DNA of 64,000 bases from Actinomadura pelletieri DSM 43383 (GTDB lineage Bacteria > Actinomycetota > Actinomycetes > Streptosporangiales > Streptosporangiaceae): positions 682,001 to 746,000 of the forward strand of contig NZ_RBWU01000003.1 in assembly GCF_003634705.1 (NCBI RefSeq), read 5' to 3'. Made by a program: the position numbers and the translations under genes. How positions within the stretch are numbered: position 1 is the first letter of the stretch; the number at the start of each line of letters is the position of its first letter. The notes beneath the pieces are model-generated. The model was not told where the DNA came from and ran no database searches. It saw only the letters and a list, made by a program, of their open reading frames with translations. Positions 45,902 through 55,580 of the stretch are shown here, piece by piece.

Positions 45902-47866
45902 ATGGTGGAGACGGCAGAACACGACCGCGGGGCGGGCCCCGTCGCGTTCCCGCTCGCGCTCGGCGCCGTGCTCATCGTCGCCGCGTCCCTCGTCCTCGGC
46001 ACCCGGCTACCCGGTGACCTGCGGATGGTCTGGTGGCACCCGGAGATCCTCGTGGCGCTCGCCTGGACACCGGTCGGCGCGATCCTGCTCCGGCACCGGC
46101 GCGGGCTGACCGTCGGCTGGCTGATGCTCGGCTCCGGGTTCAACGCCTCGCTCTACGTCCTCGCCCTCAACCTGGCCCCCTGGTTCGAGCTGCACGGCTG
46201 GCCCGCGGCCGGGTTCGTCAGATGGCTCGCCACCTGGCTGTGGGCCATTGACACCTACACCCTGACGCTCATCCTTCCGCTGATCTTCCCGAACGGACGG
46301 CTCGTGTCGCGCTGGTTCCGCCCGGTGCTCGTGCTCGCCTGCCTCGTCCCGGTCATCGTCTGCGTCCATCTGACGATCGATCCGGGCGTGCGGCGCTGGC
46401 ACAACGGCGTGTCGGTCTACCCGTTCGAGACGATTCCGCTGCCGATCACCGTGGTCATCCTCTCCACCTTGGCCGCGGCCCTGTTCTCCTTGGCGGTCCG
46501 GTTCGTCCAGTCGCCGCCGGACGTTCGCCGGCAGATCGGCTGGGTGGTGTATCCCGGTCTGGTCGCCGAGGGGATCATCTACATCGGAGAGAACGGCCCG
46601 ATCGGAGATCCGTTGCGCAACCTCACCATCGTCGCCGTCCCGATCTGCATCGCCTTCGCGATCACCCGGTATCGGCTCTACGACATCGACCTCGTCGTCA
46701 GCAGAACACTCGTCTACGCGGGCCTCGTCGCCGTCATCACCGGTGTCTACTTCGCGCTGGTCGGAGCCGCGAGCCTGCTCGCGCACGGCCAGGGCGCGCT
46801 CGCCGGGCTGGCGGGCGCGATCGTCGCGGGCGCGTTCTTCGAACCCGCCCGGCGGCGCCTCCAGCGGGCCGTGGACGGGCTCATCCACGGCGAGCGCGAT
46901 CCGTACCGGATCGCCGACCGGCTCAACCGGCGGTTGCAGACCGCCGCCGACCCGGGCGCCGCGCTCGCCGTCGCCGCCGAGGTCGCGCGGTCCGCCCTGC
47001 ACGCCACCGGCGTCACCATCGAGGTCCTGGACCGTGACGGCCGGACGATCTCCGCGGAGGACGGCGTCCTCGGCCGGCGACCGCAGCTCATCCCGCTGGT
47101 GTGGCACGGCGAGCCCGTGGGCCGGCTGCTGTTCGGCGTCACCCGCACGCCCGACGCCCGGCTGTCGGGGATCCTGGCCCGCAACCTCGCCGAACTGGCG
47201 AACGCGGCGCGGTTGGCCGCCGACGTGCAGCGCTCCAGGGAGCACATCCTGCGGACCCGGGAGGAGGAGCGGCGGCGGCTGCGGCGCGACCTGCACGACG
47301 GGCTCGGCCCGACGCTGGCGAGCCTCGCCATGACGGTCGACGCGGCGCGCATCACGCTGAAGAGCGACCCCGAGGCCGTCGACGCCCTCCTGGAGAACCT
47401 GCGGGCGACGATGGGCCGCACCATCGGCGACATCAGGGACCTCGTCTACGGGCTGCGCCCGCCCGCGCTGGACGATCTTGGGTTGGAGGGCGCGATCCAG
47501 GCCCTCGGCGGTGTCGTCGCGACCGGCGACGGCCCGAAGGTCGACGTTCAGGTGGACGGCGACCTGAAGGGCCTGCCCGCGGCCGCCGAGGTCGCCGCGT
47601 ACCGGATCGTGCAGGAGGCGCTGACCAACGTCCACCGGCACGCCAACGCCGACTCCGCGGTCGTACGGCTGCATCTGAACGGTGACCTGCACGTCACGGT
47701 CGACGACGACGGTGTGGGGTTGCCTTCGCGGGTGCGTTCCGGCATCGGCATGTCCTCGATGCGGGAACGCGCGGCAGAACTGGGCGGATCGTGCACCGTC
47801 GGGCCCGGCCCACAGGGCGGGACCCTCGTTCGCGCCAGGCTGCCCGTCAACGGCTTTCATCCTTGA
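45902..47866 (+). CDS. NarL-type membrane sensor histidine kinase, no adjacent response regulator
   Basis: The 654-residue protein has about eight to nine N-terminal helices (roughly 15-300), a GAF-like segment (about 345-440), a HisKA_3 domain with phosphoacceptor His in RRDLHDGLGPT near 467, and a HATPase domain (VQEALTNVHRHAN, VDDDGVGLPSRVR, GIGMSSMRERA). ATG at 45902 follows GAGGAG; the upstream frame extension is unconserved. Kinases of this type normally pair with a LuxR-type regulator, but none lies on either side. Confidence 0.92.
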   Translation: MVETAEHDRGAGPVAFPLALGAVLIVAASLVLGTRLPGDLRMVWWHPEILVALAWTPVGAILLRHRRGLTVGWLMLGSGFNASLYVLALNLAPWFELHGWPAAGFVRWLATWLWAIDTYTLTLILPLIFPNGRLVSRWFRPVLVLACLVPVIVCVHLTIDPGVRRWHNGVSVYPFETIPLPITVVILSTLAAALFSLAVRFVQSPPDVRRQIGWVVYPGLVAEGIIYIGENGPIGDPLRNLTIVAVPICIAFAITRYRLYDIDLVVSRTLVYAGLVAVITGVYFALVGAASLLAHGQGALAGLAGAIVAGAFFEPARRRLQRAVDGLIHGERDPYRIADRLNRRLQTAADPGAALAVAAEVARSALHATGVTIEVLDRDGRTISAEDGVLGRRPQLIPLVWHGEPVGRLLFGVTRTPDARLSGILARNLAELANAARLAADVQRSREHILRTREEERRRLRRDLHDGLGPTLASLAMTVDAARITLKSDPEAVDALLENLRATMGRTIGDIRDLVYGLRPPALDDLGLEGAIQALGGVVATGDGPKVDVQVDGDLKGLPAAAEVAAYRIVQEALTNVHRHANADSAVVRLHLNGDLHVTVDDDGVGLPSRVRSGIGMSSMRERAAELGGSCTVGPGPQGGTLVRARLPVNGFHP

Positions 47867-47966
47867 CGCGTCGTACACGTGACACGACGAACATAACGAC
47901 CGCTGAGCCATCACCGGACCCCCGCCCGTCGCCGGAGCCCCCGCATCGCCCGACGTCACCCGGTGG

Positions 47967-48012
47967 GAGGGCCGGTGACCGCCCCCCGCCAAGAAGGTCG
48001 CCACCGGCCCTC
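47967..48012. terminator. hairpin between the histidine kinase and dapF
   Basis: GAGGGCCGGTG (47967-47977) pairs perfectly with CACCGGCCCTC (48002-48012) in the gap between two convergent genes, so it can serve both strands. The remaining bases of the 316-bp gap show no gene. Confidence 0.65.
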
Positions 48013-48182
48013 GGGCTCCGTACGGCACCGGGGCTCCCATCCCGATCCGTACGGGCCATTCACCAGAGGGTGTGCAAGAAAGAAGTTATTCGGCGGAAGG
48101 TCCCGTTGATGAGGGACACCTGTCCCGATCGATCCGGGACCACCCCTGATGCCGATCTCGCCCTGGTCGGACCGGGAATCCG

Positions 48183-49019
48183 TCAGAGCCAGCCGGGCCG
48201 TGTCTCGCCGTCGGCGACGAGGACCGCGGGCCCCGTCAGCCGGCTGGACGTCCCGTCGAGCGCGACCGTCACCCGTCCGCCGGGGACGTCCACCGTCCAC
48301 TCGGACACGTCGAGGCCCGCCCCGGTGGACCCGGCCCTGGACTCGGCCCTCGCGGCGGCGGCGACCGCGACCGTTCCGGTGCCGCACGAACGCGTCTCAC
48401 CGGAGCCCCGCTCGAACACCCGCATCTCCACGTGCCGTTCCCCCACGAAGCGGTAGAACTCGACGTTCACGCCCTCCGGGAAGGCGGCGGGATCGAAGCC
48501 CGGGGCGCGCGACAGGTCCAGCGCCGCGACCGGAGCGTCCGTCCGGCACGCCAGATGCGGATTCCCCACGGAGACGCGCTCTCCCGTGAACACCGTCCCC
48601 GCCACGGACGCCTCGCTCGGCCCGAGCAGCTCGACCCGGCCCATCTGCACGCTCACGTCCCCGGACGGGCCGAGCGTCACCCGACGCAGCCCCGCCCGGG
48701 TCGCCACGTCCCACTCGCCGGGCGCGGCGAGCCCCGCCTCGACCAGGTAGCGGGCGAAGACGCGCAGGCCGTTGCCGCACATCTCGGCGACGCTCCCGTC
48801 GGCGTTGCGGTAGTCCATGAACCACTCGGTGTCGGAGTACGGCTCCGCGTCCGGGCCCGCGACCTTCGTCCGGACGACCCGCAGGATGCCGTCGGCGCCG
48901 ATCCCGGCCCGCCGGTCGCACAACCGCGCCACGGCGTCCGGCGTGAGATCCAGGACGCCGTCCGGATCGGGAAGAATCACGAAGTCGTTCTCGGTGCCAT
49001 GTCCCTTGACGAACCGCAT
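48183..49019 (-). CDS. dapF: diaminopimelate epimerase
   Basis: DapF interconverts LL- and meso-diaminopimelate for lysine and peptidoglycan synthesis without a cofactor. The 278-residue protein has both catalytic cysteines: C81 in VAEMCGNGLR and C212 in ETRSCGTGTVA. N-terminal RFVKGHGTENDFV is the family start. It lies 9 bp downstream of miaA, a conserved actinobacterial pair. Confidence 0.97.
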   Translation of the reverse strand: MRFVKGHGTENDFVILPDPDGVLDLTPDAVARLCDRRAGIGADGILRVVRTKVAGPDAEPYSDTEWFMDYRNADGSVAEMCGNGLRVFARYLVEAGLAAPGEWDVATRAGLRRVTLGPSGDVSVQMGRVELLGPSEASVAGTVFTGERVSVGNPHLACRTDAPVAALDLSRAPGFDPAAFPEGVNVEFYRFVGERHVEMRVFERGSGETRSCGTGTVAVAAAARAESRAGSTGAGLDVSEWTVDVPGGRVTVALDGTSSRLTGPAVLVADGETRPGWL

Positions 49020-49028
49020 CCCTCGATC

Positions 49029-49955
49029 CTAGTTGTCCGTCCCGGCTCCTCGATCGACCAGAGCCAGGGCACGTTCGACCAGGTCAGGGATGTCGTAGGG
49101 CAGCCACTGGACGCGCGGGTCGCGGCGGAACCACGACTCCTGCCTACGGGCGAACCGCCGCGTCGTCCGGACGGTGTCGTCGCGGGCCTCCTCCTGCGTG
49201 CACTCCCCCGACAGGAACCTCAGCACCTGCGCGTAACCGAGGGCGCGGCCGGCGGTCAGCCCGTCCCGCAGGCCTTGTTTCTCCAGTTCACGGACCTCCT
49301 CGACCAGTCCCGCGTCCCACATCCGTTGCACCCGGGTTGCGATGCGTTCGTCGAGCACGTCCCTGGGAACGCTCAGCCCGATCTGCGTCACGGCGCCATA
49401 GCGGTACCGGTACTCGGGCAGCGACGCCGTGAACGGGCGGCCGGTGATCTCGATGACCTCCAGCGCCCGGACGATCCGGCGGCCGTTGCTCGGCAGGATC
49501 GCCGCCGCGGCGGCCGGGTCGAGGCCGCGCAGCCGCTCGTGCAGCGCGCCGGGCCCGACCTCCGCCAGCTCGCCGTCGAGGCGTGCCCGGACGGCCGGAT
49601 CCGTCCCCGGGAACTCCAGCTCGTCGAGCGCGGCCCGGACGTACAGGCCCGACCCGCCGACGAGGATCGGCAGCCGTCCCCGACCTCGGACGTCCGCGAT
49701 GGCGTCGGCGCCGAGCCGCTGGTACTCGGCCACGTTCGCGGTCACGGTCACGTCCCAGACGTCGAGCAGATGGTGCCGGACGCCGCGCATCTCGGCGCGG
49801 GACAGTTTGGCGGTGCCGATGTCCATGCCGCGGTACAGCTGCATGGAGTCGGCGTTGACCGCCTCCCCGCCCAGCCTGAGGGCCAGTTCCACGGCGAGAT
49901 CGGACTTTCCCGCGGCCGTCGCACCGACCACCGCGATCACATCTGGTGAGGTCAC
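49029..49955 (-). CDS. miaA: tRNA dimethylallyltransferase MiaA
   Basis: MiaA prenylates A37 of tRNAs reading U-starting codons, making i6A, the substrate of MiaB. The 308-residue protein has the P-loop GATAAGKS (11-18), DSMQLYRGMDIGTAK, GGSGLYVRAALD and the tRNA-binding C-terminal part (GRALGYAQVLRFL, RRFARRQESWFRRD). Same orientation as miaB, which lies about 1.2 kb upstream of it. Confidence 0.96.
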   Translation of the reverse strand: MTSPDVIAVVGATAAGKSDLAVELALRLGGEAVNADSMQLYRGMDIGTAKLSRAEMRGVRHHLLDVWDVTVTANVAEYQRLGADAIADVRGRGRLPILVGGSGLYVRAALDELEFPGTDPAVRARLDGELAEVGPGALHERLRGLDPAAAAAILPSNGRRIVRALEVIEITGRPFTASLPEYRYRYGAVTQIGLSVPRDVLDERIATRVQRMWDAGLVEEVRELEKQGLRDGLTAGRALGYAQVLRFLSGECTQEEARDDTVRTTRRFARRQESWFRRDPRVQWLPYDIPDLVERALALVDRGAGTDN

Positions 49956-50062
49956 AGGCTTAATTGTGGCAACAGAACGGGTATAGCCGGGTTGTACGGG
50001 TGTCGGCGCGTTTTTCGCGCGTCGCCACCGAAGACAGACGAGGGATCCGGGGGGATGGTCGT

Positions 50063-50344
50063 ATGTCCATCGTCGACAAGGTCAAGCAGATGCTCGGGCA
50101 GCACCCGGACAAGGCGAAGCACGGCGTCGACAAGGCCGGTGACAAGTTCGACGAACGCACCGGCGGCAAGTACTCCGACAAGGTCGACAAGGCGCAGAAC
50201 AAGGCGGGCGACTACATCGACCGCGAAGGCGGCGGCCAGACCGGCGGCATGGGCGACCAGCCCGGGGGCATGGGCGACCGGCCCGGTGGCATGGGCGGCG
50301 GCTCGGCGCACGGCGACGAGCCGGGCGGCGGTCACCAGCTCTGA
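50063..50344 (+). CDS. MT0933-like antitoxin-family protein with Gly/Met-rich tail
   Basis: The 93-residue protein starts MSIVDKVKQMLGQHPDKAKH and has Lys/Asp-rich helical repeats (DKAGDKFDERTGGKYSDKVD) typical of the MT0933/Rv0909-like antitoxin family. A tail repeats GGMGDQP, GGMGDRP and GGMGGGS. ATG at 50063 follows a GGGGGGA run. No toxin gene is adjacent: its neighbours are miaA and a convergent dioxygenase-like gene, which it overlaps by 13 bp. The antitoxin label is a family name only here; a stress or cell-surface role is equally possible. Confidence 0.75.
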   Translation: MSIVDKVKQMLGQHPDKAKHGVDKAGDKFDERTGGKYSDKVDKAQNKAGDYIDREGGGQTGGMGDQPGGMGDRPGGMGGGSAHGDEPGGGHQL

Positions 50345-51060
50345 CCCGTGACCGACCAGGCCGCCACGAGGTAGCCGACCCCGTACGGCGCCTCGTCGGC
50401 GAGCAGTTCCGCCGTGAAGCGGGCCCGCCCGGCGTCGCCGCGGGCCGCGCCGGCCAGTACCTGCCACGCCGCGCGACCGGCCGCCCGGATCTCCCATGAC
50501 GTCTTCGGGTCCAGTGCGGCCAGGGCGGCGGTGTCGGCGTCTCCGAGCGCCCGCGCCACCGCCTCGTCATGGGGACGCGCCCGGTCGTCGAAGTAGCCGG
50601 GCGCCTGTTCCGACCGGCACGCCGACCCGTCGCCCATCACCAGCAGCGCGACCCGGTCGGCCGTTGCCGCGAGTTCCCGGCCGAGCGCCAGGCACTCCTC
50701 CGGTGAGGCGTCGAACGCGATCGCCTCGAAGCGCGCGGCGTCCATCGCGGGCACGTTGTCCTGCCGCTGGAGCAGCCAGCGTCCGATGGTGAGTGACAGC
50801 GGCAGCGCCTCAGCGCCCTCGTGGGGCTCCTCAGGGCTCGCCCAGGCCAGGCCATAGGGCTGAAGGGTGGCGTAGGCGTCCGGGCCGTAGGAGCGCGTCT
50901 CAGGGCCGCCGCCGACGACGACCAGCGCGTCGCCGTCCCGGAGGCGTCGAACGGCCTCTTCGCACGCGGCGCGCACCGCGTCCAGCTCCGGTGCGGCCTC
51001 TCCCGCCATCTCGGGCACGAGGACGGGCGGATGCGGGCACACCGCAGCCGATACGAGCAC
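50332..51060 (-). CDS. class III extradiol dioxygenase LigB-like protein
   Basis: GTG at 51060 with AGGAGG upstream gives 242 residues starting VLVSAAVCPHPPVLVPEMAG, the LigB-fold start with the His pair expected to bind metal. Further conserved parts are DALVVVGGGPETRSYGPDAY and LLVMGDGSACRSEQAPGYFD. Stand-alone actinobacterial members sit next to miaB and miaA and have no known substrate, so ring-cleavage activity is not established. It lies 78 bp downstream of miaB and may share its transcript. Confidence 0.85.
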   Translation of the reverse strand: MLVSAAVCPHPPVLVPEMAGEAAPELDAVRAACEEAVRRLRDGDALVVVGGGPETRSYGPDAYATLQPYGLAWASPEEPHEGAEALPLSLTIGRWLLQRQDNVPAMDAARFEAIAFDASPEECLALGRELAATADRVALLVMGDGSACRSEQAPGYFDDRARPHDEAVARALGDADTAALAALDPKTSWEIRAAGRAAWQVLAGAARGDAGRARFTAELLADEAPYGVGYLVAAWSVTGQSW

Positions 51061-51138
51061 ACTGCCTCCTGAGACCGGGGCCGCGCATGAGGGAACCACG
51101 AGGGAACACGCGCGGAACTCCCCCGATGATGCCGGAGG

Positions 51139-52698
51139 TCAGGGGTGGACGGCGCAGCCCGACACGGGCGCGTCGGCCGCGGAGGGCACCGTGGGCCGTC
51201 CGATGGTCGGCATTCCGAGCGAAACGCCCTTCGCGCCGCCCGCGCCGCCGGTACCGCCCTGGCGGGCCTCCCAGGCGTCACCGGCACGCGTCCGGCGGAC
51301 GTCCAGGACCGGCTTGTCGGCGACCAGGTGATGCGGCGCGGCGTAGGTGACCTCGACGGTCACCATGTCGCCGGGCCGCACCGGCTCGTCGGGCACGCCG
51401 AAGTGGACCAGCCGGTTGTCGCGCGCCCGGCCCGACAGGCGGCGGGTCGCCTCGTCCTTGCGGCCCTCGCCCTCGGCGACCAGGACCTCCAGGGTGCGGC
51501 CGAGCTGCTTCTTGTTCTCCGCCCAGGAGATCTCCTCCTGGAGGGCGACGAGCCGCTCGTACCGTTCCTGGACGACCTCCTTCGGCAGCTGACCGTCCAT
51601 GGTCGCGGCGGGCGTGCCCGGACGCTTGGAGTACTGGAACGTGAACGCCGACGCGAACCGCGCCTCACGCACCACGTGCAGGGTCTCCTCGAAGTCGGCG
51701 TCGGTCTCGCCGGGGAAGCCCACGATGATGTCGGTGGTGATCGCCGCGTCGGGGATCGCCGCCCGGACCTTCTCGATGATGCCGAGGTAGCGGTCCTGCC
51801 GGTACGACCGGCGCATCGCCCGCAGCACCGCGTCCGACCCGGACTGGAGCGGCATGTGCAGCGACGGCGTCACGTTCGGCGTCTCGGCCATGGCGGCGAT
51901 GACGTCGTCGGTGAAGTCCTTCGGGTGCGGCGAGGTGAACCGGACCCGCTCCAATCCCTCGACACCGCCGCACGCCCGCAGCAGCCCCGCGAAGGCCGAC
52001 TGGCCGCCGGACGTCATCGCACGGACCTCGTCCGGCGCGTCCGCCAGGGCCCCGAATCCGGAGCCGTAGGCGTTGACGTTCTGGCCGAGCAGCGTGATCT
52101 CCAGGACGCCGTCGCCGACAAGGGCCTCCACCTCGGCGAGGATCTCGCCGGGCCGGCGGTCCCTCTCCTTGCCGCGCAGCGACGGGACGATGCAGAACGT
52201 GCACGTGTTGTTGCAGCCGACCGAGATCGACACCCATGCCGCGTACGGGGACTCCCGGCGCGTCGGCAGCGTCGACGGGAACGTCACCAGCGACTCTTCG
52301 ATCTCGACCTGCGCCTCGTTCTGGACGCGGGCACGCTCCAGCAACGCGGGCAGCGACCCGATGTTGTGGGTGCCGAACACCACGTCCACCCAGGGGGCGC
52401 GCCTGACGATGGTGTCGCGGTCCTTCTGCGCGAGGCAGCCGCCGACGGCGATCTGCATGCCGGGACGGCCGTCCTTGACGGGCCGCAGATGCCCCAGGTT
52501 GCCGTACAGCCGGTTGTCCGCGTTCTCCCGCACCGCGCAGGTGTTGAACACGACCACGTCGGGTTCGGCGTCCCCGGCGCGCACATATCCGGCCGACTCC
52601 AGGAGCCCGGACAGTCGCTCGGAGTCGTGGACGTTCATCTGGCACCCGTAGGTACGGATCTCGTACGTACGGGGAGCCGTCTCGATAGGCGCATTCAT
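51139..52698 (-). CDS. miaB: tRNA-2-methylthio-N6-dimethylallyladenosine synthase MiaB
   Basis: MiaB adds the 2-methylthio group to i6A37 in tRNA. The 519-residue protein has the UPF0004 domain ([39 protein letters not shown]: three Cys for the auxiliary cluster), the radical-SAM motif CNNTCTFC and a TRAM domain near 400-470. About 50 Gly/Ala-rich residues follow TRAM and end in SGCAVHP. ATG at 52698 is chosen; a TTG four codons earlier is possible. Confidence 0.96.
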   Translation of the reverse strand: MNAPIETAPRTYEIRTYGCQMNVHDSERLSGLLESAGYVRAGDAEPDVVVFNTCAVRENADNRLYGNLGHLRPVKDGRPGMQIAVGGCLAQKDRDTIVRRAPWVDVVFGTHNIGSLPALLERARVQNEAQVEIEESLVTFPSTLPTRRESPYAAWVSISVGCNNTCTFCIVPSLRGKERDRRPGEILAEVEALVGDGVLEITLLGQNVNAYGSGFGALADAPDEVRAMTSGGQSAFAGLLRACGGVEGLERVRFTSPHPKDFTDDVIAAMAETPNVTPSLHMPLQSGSDAVLRAMRRSYRQDRYLGIIEKVRAAIPDAAITTDIIVGFPGETDADFEETLHVVREARFASAFTFQYSKRPGTPAATMDGQLPKEVVQERYERLVALQEEISWAENKKQLGRTLEVLVAEGEGRKDEATRRLSGRARDNRLVHFGVPDEPVRPGDMVTVEVTYAAPHHLVADKPVLDVRRTRAGDAWEARQGGTGGAGGAKGVSLGMPTIGRPTVPSAADAPVSGCAVHP

Positions 52699-52877
52699 GA
52701 CGGTTATCAAGGGTACGGGTCTGACCCGACATCACGGAACGGGTTAACCCTCGCGCGCCCCCAGCACCGTTGATCACACTGCGCCACGACAGACCCTGTC
52801 CGACATGGGTTTTCGTGATCGTATCGGTACCGCGCGGCGACTTTCGCTTCGCCGCCGATGACGTAAAGTCCGACCGC

Positions 52878-53690
52878 ATGACCGACAGCGAAGGCGGGCC
52901 CGACCTCTCCAAGGACGGGCCGGAGGACACCATCGCGCCGGCCGCCTCCGGTGACCGGCCACTCGTCGTGGTCGAGAACGTCAACAAGCATTTCGGGGAG
53001 CTGCACGTCCTCAAGGACATCAACCTCACCGTTGATCCCGGCGAGGTCGTCGTCGTCATCGGCCCGTCCGGCGGCGGTAAGTCGACCCTGTGCCGTTCGA
53101 TAAATCGGCTGGAACCAATCGACAGCGGAACAATCCTCGTGGACGGGAAGGAACTGCCCAAGGAAGGCAAGGAGCTGGCGAGGCTCCGCGCCGACGTGGG
53201 CATGGTGTTCCAGGCGTTCAACCTCTTCGCCCACAAATCGATCCTGGAGAACGTCACGCTCGGGCCGATCAAGGTCCGCAGGCAGCGCAAGCAGGAGTCC
53301 GAGAAGCACGCGATGGAGCTGCTGGAGCGGGTCGGCATCGCCGACCAGGCGCACAAGTACCCCGCCCAGCTGTCGGGCGGCCAGCAGCAGCGGGCCGCGA
53401 TCGCGCGTTCCCTCGCGATGCGACCCAAGGTGATGCTCTTCGACGAGCCGACCTCGGCGCTCGACCCGGAAATGGTCAACGAGGTCCTCGACGTCATGAC
53501 CGGCCTGGCCCGCGAGGGCATGACGATGATCGTCGTCACGCACGAGATGGGGTTCGCGCGGCGGGCGGCGCAGAAGGTCGTGTTCATGGCCGACGGCCAG
53601 ATCGTGGAGGAGAACACGCCCGACGAGTTCTTCACCAATGCGCGCACCGAGCGCGCCAAAGACTTCCTTTCCAAGATCCTCACCCACTGA
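52878..53690 (+). CDS. gluA: glutamate-type polar amino acid ABC transporter ATPase
   Basis: The 270-residue ATPase has Walker [10 protein letters not shown] (62-70), Q-loop [11 protein letters not shown], signature LSGGQQQR, Walker [15 protein letters not shown] and the H-loop THEMGF. The sequence is typical of polar amino acid importers, and the four-gene order ATPase-binding protein-permease-permease matches actinobacterial gluABCD. ATG at 52878 is used; 25 acidic residues precede the domain. Divergent from miaB. Confidence 0.93.
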   Translation: MTDSEGGPDLSKDGPEDTIAPAASGDRPLVVVENVNKHFGELHVLKDINLTVDPGEVVVVIGPSGGGKSTLCRSINRLEPIDSGTILVDGKELPKEGKELARLRADVGMVFQAFNLFAHKSILENVTLGPIKVRRQRKQESEKHAMELLERVGIADQAHKYPAQLSGGQQQRAAIARSLAMRPKVMLFDEPTSALDPEMVNEVLDVMTGLAREGMTMIVVTHEMGFARRAAQKVVFMADGQIVEENTPDEFFTNARTERAKDFLSKILTH

Positions 53691-53789
53691 GTCATTGACC
53701 GTGCGGCGTGCTCCCACGGACCTGGATCAAGGCACGAAATGATTCACCGAGCCGCGGGACCCCGGCAGAGAGCAGAGGTAGGACGAGAA

Positions 53790-54659
53790 ATGCGAGTACG
53801 TCGTTTCGGCGCCCTGATCGGGGCGGGCATGGCGTTGTCACTGGCCCTCGCCGCGTGCGGCAGCGACACGGAGAAGACCGAGGCCAAGACGGTCGTGCAG
53901 AAGGCCAAGGAGGACAAGAAGCTGACGGTCGGCATCAAGTACGACCAGCCGGCCCTCGGTCTGAAGAAGCCCGACGGCACCTACGACGGCTTCGACGTCG
54001 ACGTCGCCAAGTACGTCGCGAAGCAGCTCGGCGTCCCCGAGAGCGGCATCACGTTCAAGGAGACGACCTCCGCCAACCGCGAGGCGTTCATCGGCGGCGG
54101 CCAGGTCGACCTGATCTTCGCCACGTACTCCATCACGGAGGCGCGCAAGGCGCAGGTGACCTTCGGCGGCCCCTACTACGTGGCGCACCAGGACACGATG
54201 GTCACCGTCGGCAACAACGACATCAAGTCGGCGAAGGACCTCAAGGGCCGGAAGCTCTGCAAGGCGGCGGGGTCCAACTCGTTCCGCCGCATCACCGAGC
54301 CGCCGCCGGACGGCAAGCTCAACATCAAGGGCGTCACCCTGGTGGACGCCGGCAGCTACTCCGAGTGCGTGAGCAAGCTGAAGGCGGGCGCCCTGGACGC
54401 GGTCAGCACCGACGACCTGATCCTGGCCGGGTTCGCCAACCAGCAGAAGGGCGCCTTCAAGGTCATCAACGACCCCTTCACCGAAGAGAAGTACGGCGTC
54501 GGCATCAAGAAGGGCGACACCGAGACCTGCGAGGCCGTCAACAAGGCCATCACCCAGATGTACTCCGACGGCACCGCGGCGAAGCTGCTCGACAAGCACT
54601 TCGCGGGCACGGGGCTGCAGCTCGTCAAGACCGTCCCGCCGCTGGAGGGGTGCGCCTGA
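53790..54659 (+). CDS. gluB: glutamate-binding lipoprotein of the ABC transporter
   Basis: The 289-residue solute-binding protein has a lipoprotein signal peptide with lipobox LAAC (Cys 23), then the polar amino acid-binding fold (LTVGIKYDQPALGLKKPDG, FDVDVAKYVAKQLGV, DLIFATYSITEARK, DAVSTDDLILAGFANQ). AGGTAGGA precedes the ATG at 53790. It sits 99 bp after gluA and 237 bp before gluC; a palindrome in the latter gap may limit read-through so that binding protein exceeds permease. Confidence 0.93.
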   Translation: MRVRRFGALIGAGMALSLALAACGSDTEKTEAKTVVQKAKEDKKLTVGIKYDQPALGLKKPDGTYDGFDVDVAKYVAKQLGVPESGITFKETTSANREAFIGGGQVDLIFATYSITEARKAQVTFGGPYYVAHQDTMVTVGNNDIKSAKDLKGRKLCKAAGSNSFRRITEPPPDGKLNIKGVTLVDAGSYSECVSKLKAGALDAVSTDDLILAGFANQQKGAFKVINDPFTEEKYGVGIKKGDTETCEAVNKAITQMYSDGTAAKLLDKHFAGTGLQLVKTVPPLEGCA

Positions 54660-54670
54660 TCGCGGGCCGG

Positions 54671-54696
54671 GTGACGCGCGTCATGACGCCCGTCAC
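54671..54696 (+). promoter_or_regulatory. palindrome between gluB and gluC
   Basis: GTGACGCGCGTCA is followed directly by TGACGCCCGTCAC, its complement apart from one position. The resulting hairpin, 11 bases after gluB, could protect or end the upstream message. Further GTCACG/CGTGAC complementarity lies to 54730. Confidence 0.5.
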
Positions 54697-54896
54697 GTAC
54701 GGCGCCCGTCACGCCGACGCGTGACGCCCGGCGTTCGTCATGTCGGCGCGGCCCCGCGGGAGTTCCCGGGGACGCGCCGGCCTGGCCTGAACCACCACCA
54801 TCTCCTCATCCTCGGTCGGCCGAGGGCCGTACCGTGCCTCAGCGGACAGGCCGGATGACACACCACACTGCTGGAACGCCATGAAACAGCCGAGCC

Positions 54897-55580
54897 ATGT
54901 TTGACTTCGACCCGTTCTTCGACAACTTCGACGAGATCCTCAACGGGTTCGCGGCGACCCTGCGCCTGGCGGCCGCCGCCGCCGTGCTCTCCCTGATCAT
55001 CGGCACGCTCCTGGCGAGCTTCCGGGTCTCTCCCGTCCCCGTGCTGCGCGCCTTCGGCACGGGCTACGTCAGCGTCCTCCGGAACACGCCGCTCACCCTG
55101 GTGCTGCTGATGTGCAGCCTCGGCCTCAACGACATCCTCGCGCTGAAGTTCTCGGACACCACGTCCACCTCGTACTACTGGTGGGCGGTCCTCGGCCTCT
55201 CGGCGTACACGGGGGCCTTCGTCTGCGAGACGCTCCGGGCCGGGGTCAACACCGTCCCGCTGGGGCAGGCGGAGGCGGCGCGCTCGATCGGGCTGACCTT
55301 CACCCAGTCACTGCGCATCATCATCCTGCCGCAGGCGTTCCGCGCGATCATCGCGCCGCTGGGCAGCGTCCTCATCGCGATGATCAAGAACACGACGGTG
55401 GCGGCCGCGGCGAGCTACGCCGAGGTGGCGCTGGTCACCAAGACGATCGTGGACAAGCCCACGTTCGCCGACGGCGTCATCCCGCTGTTCCTCGGGGTGG
55501 CCATCGGCTTCCTGATCCTCACCCTGCCGACCGGATACTTCTTCGGCTGGCTCGCCAAGCGGATGGCGGTGGCGCGATGA
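54897..55580 (+). CDS. gluC: glutamate ABC transporter permease
   Basis: This 227-residue polar amino acid permease has five helices and the cytoplasmic EAA-type loop QAEAARSIGLTFTQSLRIIIL that docks the ATPase. LRNTPLTLVLLMCSLGL is a family feature. No clear ribosome-binding site precedes the ATG. It overlaps gluD by 4 bp (ATGA). Confidence 0.94.
   Translation: MFDFDPFFDNFDEILNGFAATLRLAAAAAVLSLIIGTLLASFRVSPVPVLRAFGTGYVSVLRNTPLTLVLLMCSLGLNDILALKFSDTTSTSYYWWAVLGLSAYTGAFVCETLRAGVNTVPLGQAEAARSIGLTFTQSLRIIILPQAFRAIIAPLGSVLIAMIKNTTVAAAASYAEVALVTKTIVDKPTFADGVIPLFLGVAIGFLILTLPTGYFFGWLAKRMAVAR

Noticed and set aside
53061..53093. Defective Walker A in GluA (GPSGGGKST)
   Set aside because: Gly in place of Ser is allowed by the GxxGxGKST pattern; all other motifs are intact.
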